DNA from: Trichostrongylus colubriformis
Taxonomy: Eukaryota; Nematoda; Chromadorea; Rhabditida; Trichostrongylidae
Assembly (NCBI GenBank): GCA_963978905.1
Contig: OZ022258.1
Coordinates: 56,032,591 to 56,096,590, forward strand
Length of the DNA: 64,000 nucleotides
Reading direction: 5' to 3'
Part shown: positions 60,101 to 64,000 of the stretch, piece by piece
Position numbering within the stretch: position 1 is the first letter of the stretch
How the letters are laid out: each line of letters starts with the position of its first letter
The notes under the pieces: model-generated
What the model saw: the letters and a program-made list of their open reading frames with translations, nothing else
What the model was told of the DNA's origin: nothing
Database searches by the model: none
Translations under genes and position numbers: made by a program

Positions 60101-62790
60101 GTATGCACTTGAACTTTCGTGTTCGATAATCTTTTGACATTCGGCCCTACCTACCCCCATCACTGCTTTTATATCCACTATGTGCACTCAGTAGTATATA
60201 GGTGAGCATGAGAAATGGTTTTCCTGAAACTTACCTTCAAAATGTCATCGTAGCGACTTTTGAATTGAGCAATGCGCGAATCCGGCGATGCGACTGATTG
60301 CAACGCAAGCTCTGCGTGGGCAGTAGAAATGCCGTAGTATGTTGCTGTCCAGTAAGCAATGAGTGCCTGAAAATAACGAGTTCATTATGAAATCCTGTAA
60401 CTATTGGGTAGTCTAAAAAGTTTTTTCGTATTTTTAAATACCGCTTTTTCCCTTCAAACTGCTTTCCAGCAATCTATTCTGTGCATACACATGTAGTACA
60501 AGTCCACGCGCATCAATAGGTATTATTGTCTTCCATCTCCCGGACAACCTTTTTCGGCAAAATAAACATATCGAAGGTCAACCTCATTTTCAATACAAAA
60601 ATTTTTCTTTGAATGGCGTTAGACAGGGAAAGGGAAAGGTGATAATCCGATAGAGCAAGATCAGGGCTATAAGGTGGATGGGGCAGCAATTTTTATCAAA
60701 GCTCGAGTATTTTTTGGCGAGGCAATTTTTAGGCAAGTCTTCCCACTATTGAAAAAGTGACTCGCCAAAAATTTCTCGAGCTTGGATAAAAATCGCTGCC
60801 CCATCCACCTTATAGCTCTGATCTTGCTCCATCGGATTATCACCTTTTTCTTCCCTGTCTAACGCCATTCAAAAAAAATTTTTGTATTGAAAATGAGGTT
60901 GACCTTTGATATGTTCATTTTGCCGAAAAAGTTTATCCGGGAGATGGAAGACAATAATACCTATAGATGCGTGTGGACTTGTACTACATGTGTATGTACA
61001 GAAAAGATTGCTGGAAAGCAGTTTGGAAGGAAAAAGCGGTATTTAAAAAGACGAGAAAACTTTCTAGACTACCCTATTAACGAGAATTGCTTGTATGATT
61101 TTTAGGCTCTGCGCCACTCACTAGTGCAGTAAGAAGTTTCATCCATGGCTTCACTACAAGACGCGCAAGGAATTTCCAGACACGATCATGAAATTCACCA
61201 GCATATTTTACATATGTCAGTTCTTCGGGCAGACAACCACTTCTGGAGAAGATGTAAGTTACTATTCGAATCATCTTGAAATTTTGCTATTTTTATTCAG
61301 ATGGAGTTAAAATTAATAAGTGTACGTAAGTGTATAGGAAACTTGAAATATCAGATGAACCTAACACGTTGACGACCTGTACTATCCTTACTTGCATATC
61401 AGCATGAGTATATTAGAAAAGTAGATGAGCCCCTACCTCAGCCTAAGCGAAGGAGCTCCGAGGTAAGCGAGGTGAGCAAAGGCAACGCTTACCACGGAAG
61501 GGGCTTTCGCATTACCGTTGAAGTGCTTCACTTGTCGCCAAACTCTTTCCCCCTATAGCGAGTTGTGGAGATGTTCAAAGCGCACCGATACGCAATATGA
61601 TACAACACATATATAATCACACTATAGTACGACGAATGACGCGAAAAAAAACGAGCGAGCGGAAGTGATGCATATAAAGATCATGCAGAGCATAAAAATG
61701 GAAAAAATGCATGCAAAATGCTGTCATTGGGCAAGGGTGATTTAAAAACTCCCAAAATGAGCTAAATTCAATCGATTACTACCTATTGAGATGAAAACAC
61801 TTCGAAAACAAGCTTCATGTACATAGCAGCGAAATGAATAAGAATAGGCGTAAATACGGTTGCCGCCCTCTTACACAATTACACGCTACTCACACCTAGG
61901 GCACAAATGTCGCATTGAGAAGTCGCAACGCGAAATCCTGACATAAGGGTACACAGCCACACCCGCCAGTCAGTGCTCTCGTTTCCGAGCTCTCTCTGCA
62001 GGGTCTCCCAATCCCACGCTCTACCTGGATAACAAGTCCCTCAACAAAATAGGCTTCGCGGACATAAGAGGACCCTCTCAGGTATTTGGCATACCTTGTC
62101 AATGGTTTACCTTTGAATATATTTATTAGTAGGGTCCGAGCAGATCCCAAGGCGCAACTTGCGATAATCAGATTTTTCGACTTCTCCCCGTGGAGCAGCA
62201 GATTCATGAATAACTGTGGGATTCAATTAGATTAACACATGACTAGTGGCTTTTTTTTTAAAATTTTTCAAGATTCTTACCATTTTTATGTATTACTCAG
62301 ACTGTCTTCAAAGATATTCGATCTGAACTTGATTTTACATTTGTTTCTACACATCTACGTGATCCTACCCAGAATCGTTGCCTTTTCTGTGTTCTCTATA
62401 TGCACTGAGTGTCAAAAGTGCCGGAAAGATTATCAGCTGGTAAAAATAACAAAGTGCATTGGCAACGGTCGAATAGATAGCGAATGTCTGAAAATCAGTT
62501 CATATCGCGGCCCTTTTGAGCAGCGCTGAAGAGCGCAATTCGTACCTGTAGAGCCAGAGTACTTGAGAAGACACCGGTCCCAAATGAAATTATATTCGTG
62601 AGTGAAGTGATAGTCATTGAATGGGCAGATTCCTACAATACGAAGTTCGTGATGCAGTCGAAATGAGCTACAAATCTCATCGAGGCGTCGTCATAACGAA
62701 CTTGAATCATCGTAGCCGTACGCTTTGGTATGTCCATGTTATTGTCGGTGCGATGCCATGCTGCCAGCATGATGAAGACATCATCAATAC
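44894..62790 (-). CDS. PTR gene B: Patched-related RND/sterol-sensing membrane protein (C-terminal 532 aa)
   Basis: Exons in transcript order: 62790-62702, 62632-62546, 62487-62369, 61242-61122, 60366-60235, 58202-58093, 53737-53516, 53139-53034, 52970-52833, 45766-45635, 45534-45403, 45106-44894. The sum is 1601 nt, open throughout, with matching phase at every junction. The product covers the SSD end ([24 protein letters not shown]), the TM6 exon, TM7, the second extracellular domain, and the C-terminal six-helix bundle with [16 protein letters not shown] and [14 protein letters not shown], hallmarks of nematode PTR proteins. Role by family: membrane RND-type protein related to Patched/NPC1; substrate unknown. 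The 5' half is off the right edge. The intact frame suggests a working gene despite an intron of about 7 kb. An alternative end splices at 45016 to a tail exon at 41937-41732. Confidence 0.92.
45403..45534 (-). CDS. PTR gene B exon: TM11 region
   Basis: 132 nt, phase 0 to 0, acceptor AATTACAG, donor GTTGCG. It encodes [20 protein letters not shown] and [20 protein letters not shown] plus IFVK. The pattern L..A...VGWP..QG..ST..G is conserved in PTR C-terminal bundles. Confidence 0.92.
45635..45766 (-). CDS. PTR gene B exon: TM9-TM10 with GFSVDxxAH motif
   Basis: 132 nt, phase 0 to 0, acceptor GATCTTCAG, donor GTACGG. It encodes [40 protein letters not shown] and AKAP. The GFSVDxxAHIxYHY block is the strongest PTR signature in the window. 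Confidence 0.95.
45770..46550. other. Gene B intron, unrecognised part
   Basis: A minus frame (46260-46057, 67 codons, containing [20 protein letters not shown]) is unidentified and is not needed by the PTR model, because exons 52833 and 45766 join in phase. Confidence 0.35.
46555..46655 (+). repeat. Minisatellite of ~10-12-bp ACCGACAAAC units
   Basis: Units such as ACCGACAAACGC, ACCGACAAACAC, ATCGACAAAGCC and CTGACAAACCC follow one another from the GCAGACGGACATAAATACCG block, with accumulating mismatches. Confidence 0.8.
46700..47035 (+). repeat. Direct repeats flanking a GC-rich block
   Basis: The word TTTGTATCGATTATTCC plus GTGAGC occurs near 46709 and near 47008. Between them, 46740-46970 is strikingly GC-rich (CGGCCGCGACGGGTTACGG). 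The pattern suggests an inserted or duplicated repeat unit; no coding product is recognised. Confidence 0.5.
47560..49135 (+). pseudogene. RTE-like LINE ORF2, reverse transcriptase, decayed and 5'-truncated
   Basis: From 47701 the frame runs [72 protein letters not shown] and [13 protein letters not shown], the RT fingers and palm with the catalytic ADD kept. It continues [12 protein letters not shown], a decayed [13 protein letters not shown], and [19 protein letters not shown]. After a frame change at about 48655 it gives [28 protein letters not shown] and [10 protein letters not shown] (to 48959). The endonuclease part is missing. It lies antisense in the long gene B intron. Confidence 0.93.
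49140..51245. other. Gene B intron, mostly unrecognised; diverged repeat at 51060-51190
   Basis: A 158-codon plus frame (49738-50211) and a 144-codon plus frame (50867-51298) have no recognisable domain. Part of the second matches the arm and loop of the 33.5-kb hairpin, so at least that portion is repeat-derived. Confidence 0.4.
51249..52497. repeat. Foldback element (family member 2) interrupted by a mariner
   Basis: 51249-51623 resembles 21044-21430 with the same palindromic layout (AATGAGTTTTTATG…, ATACAGCAACACAAAGT, central CCCGTC/GACGAG part, inverse arm to ATACAACATAAGTA). The missing end, TTTTTCCGTGAACGATTCCTTTGAA, reappears at 52471-52497, right after the mariner at 51624-52449. Confidence 0.85.
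51624..52449 (-). mobile_element. mariner deletion derivative 1
   Basis: The TIRs are TTAGGTTGTCCCGAAAGTCT and the inverse of AGAACTTTTGGGACAACCTA, with TA outside. On the minus strand a start-like region (near 52395-52140) ends at EGKPRSGL and jumps to [61 protein letters not shown] and IAPSDYHL. The part with the first catalytic Asp is deleted. Other frameshifts follow. It was inserted into a foldback element. Confidence 0.9.
52833..52970 (-). CDS. PTR gene B exon: TM8-TM9
   Basis: 138 nt, phase 0 to 0, acceptor AATTTTCAG, donor GTGAGTAG. It encodes [40 protein letters not shown] and LSVNLG. The pattern W.....SAV..MG....LFIP is typical of PTR TM8. It joins in phase to 45766 across an intron of about 7.1 kb. 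Confidence 0.93.
53034..53139 (-). CDS. PTR gene B exon: end of extracellular domain 2
   Basis: 106 nt, acceptor CTCTTTTCAG, donor GTGACA, separated by a 63-nt intron from the next exon. It encodes [20 protein letters not shown] and [15 protein letters not shown], the W.......YP...V......(Y/F)VDQ block before TM8 in PTR proteins. Confidence 0.92.
53516..53737 (-). CDS. PTR gene B exon: extracellular domain 2 core
   Basis: 222 nt. The frame runs [60 protein letters not shown] and [14 protein letters not shown], ending at GTGAGC. It fits the PTR ectodomain 2 with its Cys pair and the SFLFTTGF strand; NET is a possible glycosylation site. The start at the CATCTGAG acceptor is chosen by phase (it completes an Arg codon), and its polypyrimidine tract is weak. 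Confidence 0.82.
53740..55005. other. Gene B intron, no gene; diverged duplicate of 58860-59100
   Basis: Blocks around 53690-53990 recur, diverged, at about 58860-59110 (words ATTTTGG(G/A)TTGGAAG, TTTTGGGTAA). No coding sequence was recognised in 53990-55005. Confidence 0.4.
55010..56485. repeat. Large inverted repeat, arms ~330 bp, with a nested inner hairpin
   Basis: 55010-55345 and 56155-56485 are reverse complements with scattered mismatches (TGACAATCACAGATGCACAT versus its inverse; AAGTTTCCTTCAATTTGCTA). Inside, 55977-56023 and 56102-56147 form a second hairpin around GGTATCATGAGAAAGAG. Both arms translate in one frame to the same ~64-residue hydrophobic peptide ([11 protein letters not shown]…), most likely a by-product of T-rich sequence. 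Confidence 0.85.
56846..56931. repeat. GC-rich hairpin, 29-bp arms, beside mariner 2
   Basis: CCGACGCCGTCGCGGCCGGT at 56846 onward is the inverse of the sequence ending at 56931, with 2 mismatches in 29. The preceding GGCCGCGTTCATACTTTG links it to the GC-rich repeat family at 9930 and 14250. The next mariner starts 11 bp further on. Confidence 0.8.
56943..57823 (-). mobile_element. mariner deletion derivative 2 (881 bp)
   Basis: The TIRs are TTAGGTTGTCCCAAAAGTCT… and an inverse differing at about one position over 26 bp, with TA on both sides. The minus frame 57772-57209 has [28 protein letters not shown], then [40 protein letters not shown] and LLHDDAR. A second frame gives [19 protein letters not shown]. 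The block with the first catalytic Asp is missing at the same place as in the copy at 51624. It sits in a gene B intron. Confidence 0.92.
58093..58202 (-). CDS. PTR gene B exon: start of extracellular domain 2
   Basis: 110 nt, phase 0 in and 2 out, acceptor ACTTGTTTAG, donor GTATGG. It encodes [20 protein letters not shown] and [16 protein letters not shown]. The MQ.(L/V)VVV..PGDL.DP motif is standard after PTR TM7. It joins in phase to 60235. Confidence 0.93.
58203..60234. other. Gene B intron without a recognised element
   Basis: Open minus frames occur at 59714-59523 ([20 protein letters not shown]) and around 58540-58370 ([20 protein letters not shown]) but neither fits the PTR reading phase. 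Both could be chance or decayed exon copies. The core of the 3930-family repeat shows near 60020-60070. Confidence 0.4.
60235..60366 (-). CDS. PTR gene B exon: TM7
   Basis: 132 nt, phase 0 to 0, acceptor TTATTTTCAG, donor GTAAGTTT. It encodes [40 protein letters not shown] and DILK. The TM7 end followed by Y.G...A...L...S...PDS is the usual PTR pattern. Confidence 0.93.
60406..61074. mobile_element. Foldback built from two mariner 3' ends
   Basis: Arms 60406-60721 and 60763-61074 are reverse complements around a 41-nt centre. The ends are GGGTAGTCTAAAAAGTTTT and the inverse, and TATT lies on both flanks. Each arm, read from the centre outward, encodes a mariner transposase tail: [16 protein letters not shown], then [11 protein letters not shown]. 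It fills 669 of the 755 bases between gene B exons 60366 and 61122. Confidence 0.88.
61122..61242 (-). CDS. PTR gene B exon: juxtamembrane segment and TM7 start
   Basis: 121 nt. One base completes the Gly codon from 62369. Then comes [20 protein letters not shown] and [20 protein letters not shown]. The acceptor is CTTCTCCAG and the donor is GTGAGTGG. F...[11 protein letters not shown] matches the F....Y.PF...P stretch before PTR TM7. Confidence 0.9.
61243..62368. other. Gene B intron, no element recognised
   Basis: A minus frame at 62207-61896 (103 codons) has no recognisable domain. The stretch 62290-62368 belongs to the duplicated block shared with gene A. Confidence 0.4.
62369..62487 (-). 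CDS. PTR gene B exon: SSD TM6
   Basis: 119 nt, phase 0 in and 2 out, acceptor TTTTCAG, donor GTAGGATC. It encodes [20 protein letters not shown] and [19 protein letters not shown]. It is the counterpart of gene A exon 1753-1871, of identical length. Confidence 0.92.
62546..62632 (-). CDS. PTR gene B exon: SSD TM5
   Basis: 87 nt, phase 0 to 0, acceptor TATTGTAG, donor GTACGA. It encodes [20 protein letters not shown] and VFSSTLALQ. Same length and frame as gene A exon 1935-2021. Confidence 0.92.
62702..62790 (-). CDS. PTR gene B exon: SSD GIDD motif (first in window)
   Basis: 89 nt, acceptor ATGTTTTCCAG, donor GTTCGT. It encodes (G)[19 protein letters not shown] and [10 protein letters not shown]. 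The RND/Patched GxDD motif is intact. It needs an upstream exon ending in a split Gly codon, as in gene A exon 4640-4791, which must lie right of the window if present. Confidence 0.92.
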
Positions 62791-63640
62791 CTGGAAAACA
62801 TTGATTTTTCTGAACTCAACTTTTCTGACAATCTAATTAATTCCAAGAGCAGATGGTTGAGTGAAATGGCGCAGTGGCAAAGTCCTACTACTCATACATG
62901 GATCTCGATGAGATGCTGGATCGTTCCTTATTCGACAAAGCAGGCTCTCCGTAAGTCGGTTAATGAGAGTACTTCCGTCGGGGAGAAGAGGTAGAAGCTA
63001 GAATTGATATTGTTGTTCCCCGCAAGTCGCCGAACATTCTGAATCCCACCCAGAGACTCGCACAGTCCCATCAATGCCGGAATCGCTGGTACCCCTATCG
63101 AAGCGAATCCTATTCTAACCAACCGAAGGCTCCTTCCCAAAGATGTCATTTGAAGGCAACGCAGAGAACATGATACTCTTCCCACACTGACCCGCGAAAA
63201 TACGGCAGAGATACATCCCGTTGTAGTGCAAAATATCATTCATGTAGATGCAGACTCGGGAACGTGGACGGGAATGGGAATGCAACATTGGACGCAGAAC
63301 TTCTTCTTGCTTCTTCTAGCCGACAACTGTCGGAAGGTTGTTTGGCTGAAACTCATTCGGTGTTTGTGCTATAACGAAAAAAGCATCGTTCCTTCCGTGC
63401 TTTTGTTCAATTGATGAAGGTGGCATTGCGATTTGCAAGCAATAAGAATTGTAGCACTTTGATGCACTGTCACTTAGAAGAGGTGAGGGCACGCTTTTTA
63501 TCGCAATCTGTGCCACACCACTTTCTTGGACTTCTAGCGTTGATTTACAGTATGTTTTGAATCTGTGTGTTCGGTGGTTCAGTGTATTCAGTATGTGGAT
63601 GTCGTAGGACTTGACACGCAACAACGGTACTTCTTTATCG
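62791..63640. other. Intron of gene B plus unassigned sequence
   Basis: 62791-63050 aligns with the gene A intron at 2182-2430. Minus frames at 63239-62928 and 63648-63316 are open for over 100 codons without recognisable domains. Confidence 0.45.
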
Positions 63641-63643
63641 CAC

Positions 63644-63665
63644 CTCAAACTTGGGTAATTAAACC
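63644..63665 (-). other. Exact 22-nt nematode SL1 spliced-leader sequence
   Basis: The minus strand reads GGTTTAATTACCCAAGTTT followed by GAG, identical to the canonical SL1 leader. It is directly preceded by TTTTTCCCAG, like a 3' splice site, and followed by GTGCGATAAAG. The ~100 nt downstream lack an Sm-binding site (AATTTTTGG-type) and the stem-loops of an SL RNA, so it is not an SL1 RNA gene as far as I can see. A diverged leader-like word, GGTTTAACCAAGTTCCAAG, lies just upstream (63672-63690). Confidence 0.85.
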
Positions 63666-63880
63666 TGGGAAAAATCTTGGAACTTGGTTAAACCTAGATA
63701 AAGGATTAGCAAACAAAAAAATGGTTGCTTCTATCGATCTTCTTGCCTTTTATACCCCTTGCACTTTTGGCGCGCGAATGAGTCATGATCTTCCCGCGCT
63801 GTTGATCGGGGATGGTCAAATCCAGTAAAATACATAGTTACATTAACTGAAATACAAGATACAACAACAAAATAACACAA
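63666..63880. other. Unassigned sequence right of the SL1 copy
   Basis: A plus frame (63565-63825, 87 codons) covers this part but has no recognisable product. Acceptor-like and leader-like words sit at its left end on the minus strand. Confidence 0.3.
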
Positions 63881-63885
63881 AAAGA

Positions 63886-64000
63886 TCACTGTCGTCTTTG
63901 CGACACTCCTGCCCTCGACGAGTATCCTTGCTGGGCTCCTAAGTTGGCCAATTGTTCCTTTTTCCTTCTGTCGCGGAGGTACTTCTTGGCATCAGGAACA
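63886..64000 (-). CDS. Possible 3' exon of an unidentified gene (partial)
   Basis: From the right edge the minus strand is open for 37 codons to TGA at 63886-63888: VPDAKKYLRDRRKKEQLANL, GAQQGYSSRAGVSQRRQ. The charged, gene-like composition contrasts with the AT-rich sequence after the stop. The family is not recognised, and 37 codons can be open by chance. If real, another minus-strand gene ends inside or before PTR gene B. Confidence 0.3.
   Translation of the reverse strand, partial: VPDAKKYLRDRRKKEQLANLGAQQGYSSRAGVSQRRQ

Noticed and set aside
63566..63665. SL1 RNA gene
   Set aside because: The leader is exact, but no Sm site or SL RNA stem-loops were seen in the following ~100 nt.

Overview
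This is animal, not bacterial, DNA: a gene-poor, AT-rich, intron-rich nematode window, most likely from a clade V parasite of the hookworm/strongylid type. The evidence is an exact copy of the nematode SL1 spliced-leader sequence, splice acceptors of the TTTTCAG type, a Patched-related (PTR) gene family organisation, and a crowd of retroelements and mariner, piggyBac and Penelope-like elements. The species assignment is inference. The window is dominated by two PTR genes in head-to-tail tandem on the minus strand. PTR proteins are 12-TM, RND-type membrane proteins with a sterol-sensing domain (SSD). I built the gene models by hand from splice sites, reading phase and family sequence patterns. 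Gene B (62790 down to 44894) is open in 12 exons from the SSD to the C-terminus. They encode 532 residues and every exon junction keeps frame; its 5' half lies beyond the right edge. Gene A (15389 down to 1753) has 9 recognisable exons from the first extracellular domain to the end of the SSD. At least one exon between 7482 and 4791 was not found, its start was not found, and its 3' half lies beyond the left edge. The genes share three homologous SSD exons and the introns between them, so the locus arose by segmental duplication. Layout from left to right. 1-16 kb is gene A, with its introns loaded with a mariner fragment, two Penelope-like copies, and a piggyBac-like element carrying a nested mariner. 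16-28 kb holds a dead Tc1/mariner transposase and arrays of GC-rich dispersed and tandem repeats with two large foldbacks. 28-41 kb is mostly unrecognised sequence with several foldback or MITE-like elements, a tRNA-like inverted pair and a perfect 77-bp hairpin. 41-44 kb has weak candidate plus-strand exons. 45-63 kb is gene B; its introns hold a decayed RTE-like LINE, two mariner deletion derivatives, and large inverted repeats including one that fills almost a whole intron. At 63.65 kb the SL1 sequence sits just after an acceptor-like tract, and a possible 3' exon of another gene reaches the right edge. Only the two PTR genes look functional. The transposon reading frames inspected all carry frameshifts, stops, deletions or lost catalytic residues.
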